Part shown: positions 8,804 to 18,300 of the stretch, one piece after another | Layout: each line of letters opens with the position of its first letter | Position numbering within the stretch: the stretch's first letter is position 1 | Position numbers and translations under genes: made by a program | NCBI GenBank assembly: GCA_964609385.1 | Contig: CAZSSM010000073.1 | Coordinates: 1-33,355 of the forward strand | DNA: 33,355 nt | Source of the DNA: CAZSSM01 sp964609385 | Lineage (GTDB): Bacteria; Planctomycetota; Planctomycetia; Isosphaerales; Isosphaeraceae | Reading direction: 5' to 3' | The notes under the pieces: model-generated | Seen by the model: the letters and a program-made list of their open reading frames with translations, nothing else | The model's database searches: none | What the model was told of the DNA's origin: nothing

Positions 8804-10998
8804 GGATCATCGTCGGGCCAGATCAAAGCTCGTAAGAGGGGATGGTCTCGATCCAGTCCCAAGCCACAACAGGCTTCCAGCCACGCCTTGTTATCCAGGC
8901 GATGGCCGTCGAGGAGGAGTTCGGGGCCCTGGAGGTGTTCCTCAACAAGATGGATCTGCTGGGTGCGCCCCGGATCCAACTCCAAGTGGCGGAACCGCTC
9001 AACTCCCAGATTATGGAGGTCTGCCAGCAGGCTGGCCCCTCGTGGATCCAGCTTGGATGCCCAATCCGGATCGGTCACCAGAATCCGCTGATCCTCCGGC
9101 GAGGTCTCCTCCAAAAGGCTTTGCAAGGCCATCATGGCCTGAATGCCGGTCAAGCTTTGAAACCGGACACCCAGAATACGGCCTGGAGTCGTCGAGCCAG
9201 AGCGGATTTGCAGGTCATAGGGCGGCGATACGTCAGGACCAGACGGAAGCCGTCGGACGTCCAATAACGACTCGGCCAGCCCTTCGGACCGGAGCGCCTC
9301 AAGCAGGCGGACCGTCGGCTCGATCAGATCGGTGATCTCCGAAGACTCGACCGATCGGATCGATGAACGTTCCCCCTCTCGGAGAGCCCGTACCCCATCT
9401 CGGAGAAGGTCTCGTACGGCTAAAAGGATCGGATCATCGGTCTCGATGCGCGGTGGCCACCCAAGTTCGGGAGCGATCGAATCGATCAGTTTGGTCGGCC
9501 CGCACGGCTCGGTTTGTTCGCTTCTCAATCTCAACGACTCGCAGGCGTCAGGATCGAGGCCCGATTCGGTCGAGGTCGTCGAGTCCTCGTCGAAGATCGG
9601 GAGTTGGGGTCCTTGCGGTGGCGGCTGGTCTACAAGCATTGGGGTCGGGGTCGGCCCCGGAACTCGTTTCGCCTCGACGATCGTCGGGATGATGGTCCTC
9701 GAGGCCGTCTTCGAGGGGCTTGGATGGGATCTCGAAGAGTCGTTACGAGATCGGCCAGACCGTTTATCAGAGAGCTGATCGGCCAGCAAAGCCAGGGGGC
9801 CTCGACGACTCAGCTCTTCGCGGGCTTCGAGCCAGCCACGATGCGCGTGTCCAAGGGCCTTGCGCAAGGTGTCGATTTGGTCCTCGGCATACCACGAGTC
9901 CAGCCAATCGGCCGGGAGCGGAAAGAGCGGATTACGTCGGCGAGCCAAGGCGACCATCGCTTCACGGGGCAAAGCTGACCAGAGCGCCTCGAGCCGAGCG
10001 AGGACCATTTGAAGTGTCTCAACACCGCTCGGACCCGACAACGCGATCCGTTCCCGCTCCAGGCGATCCCAGACAGCGCGGCCGATCAAACCGCGCTTCT
10101 GTATTCTTTGAAGGTAGTCTGCCTCGATGGTCCAGACGACCAGCGTGTTGGGCGATCGATCGAGCAGTAAGGCGAGGGATCGGAGCAGGCCGGCGATCTC
10201 CGGCTCGTCGAGTTGCTCCAAACCGTCGACAGCCACGATCAATGGTCGACGACTCGCCCAGGCCAGCCGGGAAAGGCTAACAAACCAGGCGAGTGCGTCG
10301 TCAGGCCCAAGCCGATCATCACTCGACCGCGTTGGGAGCACTGTCTCGATCGTCGCCTTGAATCCCTCCTTTTTCCGGTAGGCCTCGGCGAAGTAATCGA
10401 ACAGCGCCGAGAGCTGAGGCCCACAATGCCCCGCGTCGTCCCGGAGGTAATCCTCAGCGAACCAAGCTCGTGCCCGATCCAGCGGCAACTGATGGGCCTC
10501 CGGATCACGTGACCAGACCGAGGCCCAAATCGCCCCTCCGACCAGTCGGAAAAGGGGCGTCCGATGTGCCTCGTCGCGGTTACCGACCGTCAATTGGTCC
10601 AACGTCTGGCGGATCAAGCGGTCCGGCCAGGCCTCCGAGTCACCCGGACTGGGCAGCAGATGCACGGCCCAACCCTTGGGCCGCCGATGCTCGTCGGGAC
10701 TGTTGGCCCAAACCACGAGCCGACCGATCAGATGGCTTTTGCCGACCCCAGAGCCGCCCAAGACGCACACGCCAACCGAACGGGGCCCGCGAACGACGCG
10801 CCGTGACCAGTCGATTAAGGCTTCCAAGGCGTCCTTATGGATCTCAGAGACCTCCACGGAGGGTGAGGCTCCTGCCTCGAACCGATCGTCCAAGAACGGG
10901 TCGTGATCCAGGAGGGCCCTCTGGAAGCTCGATCGAATCGTCCCGTCCTCGAGGTGTCCGGTTCGGCCGCTCTCGGCGACGCCCTGGCGTCCTGACAT
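8776..10998 (-). CDS. Orphan P-loop ATPase with an unassigned C-terminal domain
   Basis: This 740-residue protein is of unknown role. Residues 31-70 resemble the lead-in of AAA/STAND-type ATPases (DHDPFLDDRFEAG, then a helix EIHKDALEALIDWSRRVV). Walker A is GGSGVGKSH at residues 81-89, and Walker B is the hydrophobic strand ending in VAVDGLEQLDE near residues 255-265. A sensor-like strand NTLVVWTIEADYLQRIQ follows. Residues about 410-500 are low-complexity, rich in Ser, Pro and Thr, and look like a linker. The C-terminal 180 residues form an alpha/beta unit (LGVRFQSLTGIQAMMALQSL, RILVTDPDW, LLADLHNLGVERFRHLELD) that I cannot assign. I chose ATG 10998 over the in-frame TTG at 11019 because GAGG lies just upstream. 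No membrane segments or signal peptide are seen. The gene is monocistronic: convergent on one side and divergent from rsgA on the other. Confidence 0.75.
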   Translation of the reverse strand: MSGRQGVAESGRTGHLEDGTIRSSFQRALLDHDPFLDDRFEAGASPSVEVSEIHKDALEALIDWSRRVVRGPRSVGVCVLGGSGVGKSHLIGRLVVWANSPDEHRRPKGWAVHLLPSPGDSEAWPDRLIRQTLDQLTVGNRDEAHRTPLFRLVGGAIWASVWSRDPEAHQLPLDRARAWFAEDYLRDDAGHCGPQLSALFDYFAEAYRKKEGFKATIETVLPTRSSDDRLGPDDALAWFVSLSRLAWASRRPLIVAVDGLEQLDEPEIAGLLRSLALLLDRSPNTLVVWTIEADYLQRIQKRGLIGRAVWDRLERERIALSGPSGVETLQMVLARLEALWSALPREAMVALARRRNPLFPLPADWLDSWYAEDQIDTLRKALGHAHRGWLEAREELSRRGPLALLADQLSDKRSGRSRNDSSRSHPSPSKTASRTIIPTIVEAKRVPGPTPTPMLVDQPPPQGPQLPIFDEDSTTSTESGLDPDACESLRLRSEQTEPCGPTKLIDSIAPELGWPPRIETDDPILLAVRDLLRDGVRALREGERSSIRSVESSEITDLIEPTVRLLEALRSEGLAESLLDVRRLPSGPDVSPPYDLQIRSGSTTPGRILGVRFQSLTGIQAMMALQSLLEETSPEDQRILVTDPDWASKLDPRGASLLADLHNLGVERFRHLELDPGRTQQIHLVEEHLQGPELLLDGHRLDNKAWLEACCGLGLDRDHPLLRALIWPDDDPPIKPSAPA

Positions 10999-11315
10999 CG
11001 GTGTCCGCCTCACCCACAAAGATCACGCAATTCAAGGAATCGCGCAAGATCAGCCCCATCCGGATCGATTACCGACCCAGTCCCGAGGATGCATCGAGAT
11101 CGACGCGATCGCGTCCCCTCGATTCAACTCCCTGTCAGAGACCCTAAGCGCCCCGAAGCCCCTTCGAGAACCAATTCGGCACCCGCGATCGGTGCAACAC
11201 TCTCCTCCAGAACCGATGGTCTTCTACAGATCGTCAGTGATCTGAGCGAACCGACCTCGTGCTGGAGTGGTCCACGATAGGGAAGACGTCGTGTTCGGAT
11301 CGCCTCGGAACCAGT

Positions 11316-11345
11316 TTGACGACCGCGATCGCCGAGCCATACAAA
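11316..11345 (+). promoter_or_regulatory. Candidate sigma-70-like promoter for rsgA
   Basis: TTGACG (11316-11321) and TACAAA (11340-11345) are separated by 18 bases. The -35 matches consensus at five of six bases and the -10 at four of six. The predicted start would give a leader of about 45-50 bases before the TTG start codon. This is inference from spacing and consensus alone. Confidence 0.3.
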
Positions 11346-11359
11346 AAGATCATTTTGTT

Positions 11360-11376
11360 GCGGCCATGTGGGCCGC
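11360..11376 (+). promoter_or_regulatory. Leader hairpin upstream of rsgA
   Basis: GCGGCC (11360-11365) and GGCCGC (11371-11376) form a 6-bp GC stem with a 5-base loop, ending 12 bases before the GAGG ribosome binding site. It could tune translation initiation or mRNA stability. Confidence 0.3.
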
Positions 11377-11399
11377 TTAAGTCCCCTCGAGGTGCGATC

Positions 11400-12560
11400 T
11401 TGGCGAAGAAGCGGAAGATTCGGGTCGACTTCAAGAAGAACCGTCAGAAACGGACCCGGACCAACGACCTGACCCGAGACTATTCACGCGATGAGCGCAG
11501 CGTCTCGGATCGGTTAATGGCCACCGAGCGGGTCCGCGCCAAAGGTGACCTGTCGCGTCGACGGACCGTGATCCAGGAGATCGACGGGAATAGCCATCCG
11601 GACCGCGACGTCATCGACGACCCGTCAGCCCTCCTAGCGGTCGACCTGAGCCAATGCCTCCAAGGGCGCGTCATTCGTGTCCACGGCTTGGAAACTATCG
11701 TCGAGACGCCTGACGGGGCCCGCCACGTCTGTGGGGTCCGCCGAATCCTCAAGACGATGACGATCAACGGCCGCAATGCGGTCACTGCCGGTGATCTCGT
11801 CTGGTTCCGTCCCGACGGAGATCAACAGGGGCTGATCGAGAAGGTCGCCCCACGCGGTGGGGTCTTGACACGAAGTTCCAAAGGGCGTGAGCACGTCATT
11901 GCAGCCAATATTGACCGGCTCCTGATCGTTGTTTCCATGATCGAGCCGATGATCAAGCCAGCCCTAATCGACCGCTTCCTGATCGCCGCCGAGCGGGGCG
12001 CGATCCGGCCGGTCGTCGTCTTGACCAAGGCCGATCGGGTCGACCTGTCCGACTATCAGTGGATCGTCGGGCTCTACGCACAATTGGGATACGAGGTCGT
12101 GGCCACCTCGACCCACGATGGTCGCGGCGTCGCTCGGATCCGAGAACTCGCCTCGGTCGGTACCACGGTTCTAAGCGGCCAGAGCGGGGTGGGCAAAAGC
12201 TCGCTGCTCAACGCGATCGAGCCGGGGCTCAACCGACGCGTCGGATCCGTATCAAACATCTCATCTAAAGGCAAGCACACCACAACCTTCGCTGAACTGG
12301 TCCCCATTCGCGGCGACGCCTATGTGGTCGATACGCCGGGGATCCGCCAATTCGAACTCTGGGACGTCGAGCCGGCCGAAGTCGAGGGCCATTTCGTTGA
12401 GTTCCGCCCGTTCATCCCCCACTGTCGGTTCCCCGACTGCTCCCACACCCACGAACATGACTGCGCTGTCAAGGGGGGTGTTGCCCAGGGATTTATCTCT
12501 GCTCCGCGATACAAAAGCTACACACGAATCTATCATCAACAACCTATTGACATTGAATAA
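11400..12560 (+). CDS. rsgA: Ribosome small subunit-dependent GTPase A
   Basis: RsgA is a circularly permuted GTPase that checks late maturation of the 30S subunit. In this 386-residue protein an OB-fold region comes first (GRVIRVHGLETIVETPDG, VTAGDLVWF). The permuted G motifs follow: G4 as TKADRV, then G1 as GQSGVGKSS, then G3 as DTPGIRQFELWDV. The C-terminal zinc-binding region has Cys and His ligands in HCRFPDCSHTHEHDC. The start is not ATG: the frame runs upstream to 11259, but TTG at 11400 follows GAGG (11389-11392) by 7 bases and gives the sequence MAKKRKIRVDFKKNRQKR. The first 30 residues form a strongly basic tail absent from E. coli RsgA, plausibly an rRNA contact. Family identity is firm; the start is likely. 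Confidence 0.93.
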   Translation: MAKKRKIRVDFKKNRQKRTRTNDLTRDYSRDERSVSDRLMATERVRAKGDLSRRRTVIQEIDGNSHPDRDVIDDPSALLAVDLSQCLQGRVIRVHGLETIVETPDGARHVCGVRRILKTMTINGRNAVTAGDLVWFRPDGDQQGLIEKVAPRGGVLTRSSKGREHVIAANIDRLLIVVSMIEPMIKPALIDRFLIAAERGAIRPVVVLTKADRVDLSDYQWIVGLYAQLGYEVVATSTHDGRGVARIRELASVGTTVLSGQSGVGKSSLLNAIEPGLNRRVGSVSNISSKGKHTTTFAELVPIRGDAYVVDTPGIRQFELWDVEPAEVEGHFVEFRPFIPHCRFPDCSHTHEHDCAVKGGVAQGFISAPRYKSYTRIYHQQPIDIE

Positions 12561-13206
12561 TTTCCTCTAAAATATGCATGCAACATTCCGACACCCAAGA
12601 GCCTTAACTTTACACAGTTCCAATTCGTGCTGCTATGGCCTGAGGAGGACTGTAGATCCGGCCTTGACGCCCGTAAACCTTTACAAGTCAACCTGTTGCG
12701 GCCAATCTCTACTGACTCTTCCCGGGGGGCGAAGATTGATCCCTATGGATCAGCTTAGGCCACCAAGGCGTGATACTCTGTTCGCCTGCGCTCCGAGAAA
12801 AAAGGAAACGGACTGTCTTGACGACCGCCGGAACGGTCATTAGATTCAGTTCGACGATTGAGGAGCGGCTAAGAAACGACCTTCAGTCCCCACCTTCTCC
12901 CGCCCCTTCCGGGGCACATGATCGCCGGTCATCCGACCTTAGCGACCAATCTTAGTTATGGCATTCCTCGCGGAACGGATTCTCCGCGTGCGTGTGAGCA
13001 AATCGTGTGCTCTCGTGAGCGGCGAGCGCATCGTCGTTTGTGCTGCTCATCGGCAAGTCAAGGACTGTTTGAGATTTGTCATGAAACTCCAACGCCTGAG
13101 CCCGATTCAAACGTATCGAGTTTTAATGACGCTCTCCACGAGCGACGATCTTGAGGGCATTCTTTTCCAGGTCGTCCCCAACTAACGCAACCATCCCGGA
13201 AAGAAA
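12561..13206. other. Low-coding intergenic region after rsgA
   Basis: About 650 bases follow rsgA with weaker codon bias and no recognisable gene apart from one doubtful small frame (12958-13185). Small inverted repeats occur (TGATCC/GGATCA at 12737-12752; GCCCC/GGGGC at 12902-12915), none with a T tract. No tRNA-like fold or transposase remnant was recognised. Confidence 0.4.
12958..13185 (+). CDS. Doubtful small hypothetical protein, 75 residues
   Basis: The frame begins MAFLAERILRVRVSKS and ends DLEGILFQVVPN. It has a plausible mix of hydrophobic and charged residues, three cysteines in its first half, and moderate GC at third codon positions. There is no ribosome binding site before the ATG, no known motif, and an overlapping frame on the same strand (12918-13154) is equally open. 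It ends 21 bases before the hairpin block. It may be a real small gene, a remnant, or chance; I lean towards not coding. Confidence 0.2.
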   Translation: MAFLAERILRVRVSKSCALVSGERIVVCAAHRQVKDCLRFVMKLQRLSPIQTYRVLMTLSTSDDLEGILFQVVPN

Positions 13207-13379
13207 GATGTTGATTCGCGCGTCATGGATGACGTGAATTCAACATCGCGACGGGGCTTTGATGGGATGACGTGCCGGGCAGGACGCCCGACGCACCCGG
13301 ACCCCCCCGGTCGTCCCCGGTCGATCCTCCCAGGTCGGCTAATGGCTCGGATGGCATGGATGCTAGCAATCCGGGTCAT
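13207..13379 (+). ncRNA. Block of three consecutive stable hairpins, candidate structured RNA
   Basis: Hairpin A (13207-13247) has about 15 pairs: an 8-bp arm, one bulged T, 3 bp, a small internal loop and 4 bp around ATGGAT. Hairpin B (13272-13296) has 9 GC-rich pairs with a two-base bulge. Hairpin C (13342-13379) has 11 continuous pairs, including two that pair as G-U only if the plus strand is transcribed. ATGACGTG occurs at 13229-13236 and 13267-13274, and its complement CACGTCAT at 13383-13390, allowing long-range alternative pairing. A fourth hairpin follows directly. It could be a small RNA, a complex 3' end or a folded DNA site. No known family was recognised. Confidence 0.35.
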
Positions 13380-13386
13380 GGTCACG

Positions 13387-13441
13387 TCATTGAGCCCCAA
13401 TCGACACGCACATGATGTTCGCGTCGACTGGGGTTCAGTGA
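13387..13441 (-). terminator. Long imperfect hairpin just after the stop of the minus-strand LEPR-XLL gene
   Basis: Bases 13387-13405 pair with 13423-13441 over 19 positions: 16 Watson-Crick pairs, two G-U pairs and one A-C mismatch as read on the plus strand. It begins 7 bases after the stop codon of the minus-strand gene, where a terminator or 3'-end-protecting hairpin is expected. No T tract follows. The G-U pairs slightly favour plus-strand transcription, so it may belong to the adjacent hairpin block instead. Confidence 0.4.
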
Positions 13442-13447
13442 ATGTGG

Positions 13448-14992
13448 TCACGCAAACACATTGCCCAGTGGGATAACGCGTGTGTACTGCACCCCGGTTC
13501 CCGCCTCGAACCCCACTCCAAACCCGACTGAAGCATTCATCAAGCGGATTGACTCACCAACTCCACTGGTCACTGACCCAGAAAGTGCTGATCCGAGGGA
13601 TCCGCCCTGGAGCTGATAGAGGTTGAGCGTGTCAACATCTTCTAAGCTGATGGGCAAAGCAGTTAAGTTACTATTAAGCATCGCGAGATCATCGGCATCC
13701 GATACTTCGATCCGGATCTCCCCAGCGAGATTGTCAAGGCTCTGCACGGCTTGAGGCAAGGCATTGTCCAAAGTGCCCCGCGCCGTGAGGATGAGGCCGT
13801 AATTTCCTCGCATGTCGAAGACGACGCCGAAGTCGAGACGGCCTTCGAGCAGGCCGACATCACCGAGTTCAATCCCCTCGGCCCCTGGTAGGACTGTCGG
13901 CAGGTCACGAAGCTGTCCGATCGTGATCGCCAGCGTCCCGAGCAATGGTTGATCAGGCACGTCGATTTGCGTCGGCGGCGTCGGCGGATTGAGCGTCCCG
14001 AGCTCCAGGAGGGTCTGAAGATCGCGCAGGAAGACGTCGACCCCATCCAGGATCTGCTCGACCTGTGCATCATTGAGGATGTTGAAGAGGTCCCGGTCGA
14101 CGGCCAACCGCGCGATCCGACCAAATGGGGCGCGCAAAGCGTTGGGCATAGCGCGACGGGCAACCCGCTCGAGCTGATCGAAGCCCGGCACGCTCGTGAC
14201 GACCTGAGGTGCTGTCAAAGGACCTGAACTCTGGAAGATGTCGGTCAGCAACGGTCCGACCGACTCGAAGACCGGTGGGATCTGAAGCCTAGCCAGCGCG
14301 CCGGCATTAAGCACCTGGTCCTGGACCGCCGCGGGCAAGTCGTCCAACGGAACCGTGATCGTCACGTCGCCGTCAGACCGGAAGAGGATATCAGGATTGT
14401 TGACCTCGACCTGGAAGCCTTCGATGCCCGGCCCGAGCTGACCCGGTGGGATGCTGAAGAGGCTCGAGACGTTCGACATGTTGATGATGAAGTCGGTGGT
14501 CAGCCCTTCAATTTCGATCAAGGTCGTTCCATCATCGGAGCTGAACACTTCGAAGTTGGTCAACTCTGACGGGGATGAGGCGCCCACAGGTCCGAAGAGG
14601 AACGTTAGGGACTGAGAGTTGAGTAGGCGGAACGTGTCGGAGTTGCTCAGAAACTGACGGACCAACGGCTGGGCCAAGACGCGTTGACCGATACTGCTCC
14701 TTGAGGTGGCGTCGAAGAAATCGACCTGACGCGCGATCCGCGGGATGCCCGGCCCAAGGACTTGACCAAGCTGCTGCGAGATCGCAATTGCCGGGTCACG
14801 CATCGCTGCCGGTCGGGAGATCCGCGGCCCCGGTGTTTCGATTCCTGCCAGCAGGTTCGGCCGCACGTACGGCCCCAAGGGCGGTCCAAATCCGGGCAGG
14901 GGCACCGACAGATCCGTCAACAGCATCCGCGATTCCAAGTCTTCACCCGCGGGGCGATGACTCCGGGCCGGACGCCTAGGCGCTCTCGACAT
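13448..14992 (-). CDS. LEPR-XLL surface protein of unknown function
   Basis: This is a 514-residue protein. The N-terminus is basic (SRAPRRPARSHRP) and is followed by LESRMLL at residues 19-25, the LEPR-XLL type motif. The rest is rich in short hydrophobic beta-prone segments and DL/PG turns, with no clear repeats, no transmembrane helix and no catalytic motif I can name. One stretch (TLIEIEGLTTDFIINMSNVSS) and the later segment GLLEGRLDFGVVFDMRG suggest a beta-rich fold. It ends TRVIPLGNVFA. I took ATG 14992 as start because a GAGG ribosome binding site lies about 8 bases upstream and the motif then falls at the usual position; the frame continues upstream to 15109. It diverges from the beta-helix LEPR-XLL gene. 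Function unknown; an exported structural protein is inferred. Confidence 0.8.
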   Translation of the reverse strand: MSRAPRRPARSHRPAGEDLESRMLLTDLSVPLPGFGPPLGPYVRPNLLAGIETPGPRISRPAAMRDPAIAISQQLGQVLGPGIPRIARQVDFFDATSRSSIGQRVLAQPLVRQFLSNSDTFRLLNSQSLTFLFGPVGASSPSELTNFEVFSSDDGTTLIEIEGLTTDFIINMSNVSSLFSIPPGQLGPGIEGFQVEVNNPDILFRSDGDVTITVPLDDLPAAVQDQVLNAGALARLQIPPVFESVGPLLTDIFQSSGPLTAPQVVTSVPGFDQLERVARRAMPNALRAPFGRIARLAVDRDLFNILNDAQVEQILDGVDVFLRDLQTLLELGTLNPPTPPTQIDVPDQPLLGTLAITIGQLRDLPTVLPGAEGIELGDVGLLEGRLDFGVVFDMRGNYGLILTARGTLDNALPQAVQSLDNLAGEIRIEVSDADDLAMLNSNLTALPISLEDVDTLNLYQLQGGSLGSALSGSVTSGVGESIRLMNASVGFGVGFEAGTGVQYTRVIPLGNVFA

Positions 14993-15345
14993 CGTCCGTT
15001 CCTCGTTGTTGAACCAGGCCAGCAGCGACCATCCGGACACAGCCGGCGTCCCTGCCTCGTCCCGCCGGATCCTCGGCGGCCAGGACGTGCTCCCAGGCGA
15101 TCGATCCAACCTGACCGATCGGCACGATACCGGTTATCGGCACATTGCTCGGCTCGATCCAAACGCTCTTGACACGATTGCCCGGTTTGACCGCACCAGG
15201 CGGACGACTCGGTCGCGATTCGCTCTGAGAACCTGGGCAAACCGCGACCGATACACACACCGTGGTAATCCGGTGCGGATGACCGAAGAGCGGTCCCAGC
15301 ATTCTCCGGTGACCGAGCAAGCCTAGGGACTATGGGGGCAGGTAG
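14993..15345. promoter_or_regulatory. Divergent region between two LEPR-XLL genes
   Basis: This 353-base interval drives both surface-protein genes in opposite directions, so they may be co-regulated. TTGACA occurs on the plus strand at 15169-15174, but no matching -10 element is seen at normal spacing. No clear operator was found. Confidence 0.35.
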
Positions 15346-18300
15346 ATGTCGAGGACCGCAGGGATCAAATCGGGTCGACCGAGACGCGATCGCACTCGTC
15401 GACGATCGCGCGATCGTCGGGAAATCGGGCGTTGGGAGTGCTTGGAGGATCGACGACTCTTGGCCATCCTCTCGGTGACGTCGTTCGACGATTCCGGACC
15501 GGGGTCGTTGCGTGAAGTGATCGAAGAGGCGAATGCAAGCCCCGGACTCGACCAACTCGTCTTCGCTCTGCCAATCGACGTGCCCGCCGAGGAGACCGAT
15601 CCGGTTCCCAAGGCGATCATCTCATTGCAGTCGCCCTTACCGGCGATCACCGATACGCTCGAGATTTTCGGTTTCAGCCAGCCCGGCGCACGACCCCGAA
15701 CCCTCGATCTCGATCCGACCGAGAACGATGCGGTCGTCGTGGTGACGATCGACGGGTCGGCGATCGATCGTGGCGCATTTCCTGCGCCGATCGGTGTCGA
15801 CGTCCAGGCCGCCAACTCGTTCGTCAGTGGCCTGAACGTGACCGGGTTCGATGTCGGCGTCTCGATCTCAACCGAAGGCGCCCAAGGCAATCTGGTCCTG
15901 GCCAACAACATTTATGCAAATGACACTGGGGTTCTCATCACCGCGCCGAACAACTTCTTGGGCACCGCCTCGCCGCAGAGCCGTAACGTGATCTCGGCCA
16001 ACCGAATCGGTCTGGAACTGTCCGGTCCATTGGGAACGGGTAACTTGGTCGAAGGCAACTTCTTCGGAACCAACTTTAACGGCGATTCCGGCGTGTTCAG
16101 GGTCGGCCTGGATGAGATCCAGCGTCTTTCGATTCTGGGCGCTGGTACCGGTACATTCACCCTGACTTTCGAAGGGGCAACCACCACGCCGTTGGACATC
16201 GACTCGACTGCTGCCGAGGTCGACTCGGCATTGGAGGCGTTGTCCTCGATCGGCGCAGGAAACGTCATTGTCGAAGGCGGACCTCTGCCCAGTTCCCCGC
16301 TCTCGATCCGATTCGTCAACGACCTGGGGACACGCCCGGTCGATACCCTTCAAGCCCAGGTGGTCGACATTGATGCCGGGTTCATCGTTTCCGTCGAAGA
16401 GATTCGAGAAGGTATCCTACCCGACGATCCGACTTCGCCTCCCCTCTCAGGACCGACCGGCAACACCGAATCGGCGATCCTGATCCTCTCGTCAAATAAC
16501 ACCATCGGCGGAACCGTGGCTGCGGCGTTGAACGTCATTGCCAACAGCGGCCAGCACGGCGTGCATATTCAAGGACCCGATGCACGTGGTAACGAGCTTC
16601 AAAACAATCTGATTGGTGTTGTCTATACCGCCGATGAGAGCCGGTTCCCAATCGTGGCGTTGGGCAACGACGGCTTCGGGGTACTCGTCGAGGACGCGCC
16701 GGGGAACATTATTGGCGGCCTGGGAGAAGAACGCCGCAACGTCATCGGCGATAGCGGCCTGGACGGGGTCCGAATCGTCGGGGACTCGGCCCGCGAAAAC
16801 CGGGTCCAGGGCAACTTCATCGGCTTCAACGAAGTCTCCGATGCCCTGTTCTTCCTGCCCAACCGCGATGGTGTCAGCATTCAGGCCTCGGACAACCTCG
16901 TCGGTGGCCTACCTGGCGAGGCGGTTAACGTCATCGCGATCAACACACGACACGGCGTCTTGATTGAGGGAGCAACGTCGAGGAATAACTTCGTCCAGGG
17001 CAACCTAATCGGCCTGAATCCCGAAGGCGCCTCGGACTTCGGCAACAGCTTCGACGGCGTCCGGATCGACGGCTCACCGGACAACATTATCGGCGGCATC
17101 GAGCAAGGCTCGACCAACGTGATTTCCGGAAACGACGTGGGCGTTCGGATCCTGGGCGCGACCGCGACCAACAACCGGATCCAGGGCAACTTCATCGGCA
17201 CAACCATTGGCGGCTTGGAAGACCTCGGCAACGCCCGGGAGGGCATCCTAATCCAGAATGCTTCGGAGACGTTGATCGGCGGTTCCGAGGGTATCGCCTC
17301 CAACGTGATTTCGGGCAACGACCGGGGGATCCGGATCGACGGTCCGTTGGCGGTCCGCAACCGGGTTCAAAACAACCTGATCGGCCTCGGGAGTGACGCT
17401 GAGACCCGGCTCGGCAACGAGATCGAGGGGATCATCATTTCTGGAGGCGCCTCGGACAACACCATCGGTGGCGAGCGAATCCAGGAAGGCAACCGGATCG
17501 CCTTCAACGTCATCGAGGGGATCTTCGTCGAGGACGGCGATGACAACGCGATCCTCTCCAACCGGATCTTCGCCAACGGCGGTCTCGGGATCGATCTGGC
17601 CCCTGGCTCGAACGACGATCAACCAGCACCGGTCCTGACGACGGTCGTCATCGAAGGGTCACAGACTTTGGTCTCCGGTTCGATCGTCTCGACGCCCAGC
17701 AGCACGGTGCGGGTCCAGTTCTTCTCCAACTTTGTAGGCGACCCGTCCAACGGGGGAGCCAACCAAGAGCTGGCTGGCGAAATCTTCGTCGATACCGACG
17801 GGACAGGACTGGCCACTTTCACCGCCGTCCCGTTGGATTTTCAACCACCCGACGATGCCAATATCTCGGCAACCGTGACCAATGTATCGGGGAGCACTTC
17901 GGAGTTCTCCAACCTCGTCCCTGTCGCCTCCGCTCTGATCCAGTTCAGCACGGCCATCTTTGAGGTCGACGAGTCGGTCGGCATGGCGACGATCGTCGTG
18001 ACCCGTTCGCAGAACGAAGGCGCTGAGGTGACCGTCGGCTTCGCGGCCAACGCCGGCACGGCGACGCCCAACATCGACTTCGTTCCCACCAGCGGCCTCT
18101 TGAGTTTCGTCCCCGGCGCGTTGACAACGACCTTCGATGTGACCATCCTCGACGATGCCGCCTCCGAAGGAGATGAGACGGTCACGCTCACGTTGTTCAA
18201 TCTGAGTTCGAACGCCGAGCCCGGCGACCCGTTCACCGCCACGCTCCTGATTCGGGCCAGCGATGGCGGCGGAGATCCTGGCGATCCGGGAGATGGCGGA

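Larger units (their letters stand above)
10999..11399. promoter_or_regulatory. Divergent region between the ATPase gene and rsgA
   Basis: This 401-base interval feeds both genes. On the plus strand there is a candidate promoter (11316-11345) and a 5' leader hairpin (11360-11376) just before rsgA. On the ATPase side I see only the GAGG ribosome binding site. Confidence 0.4.
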
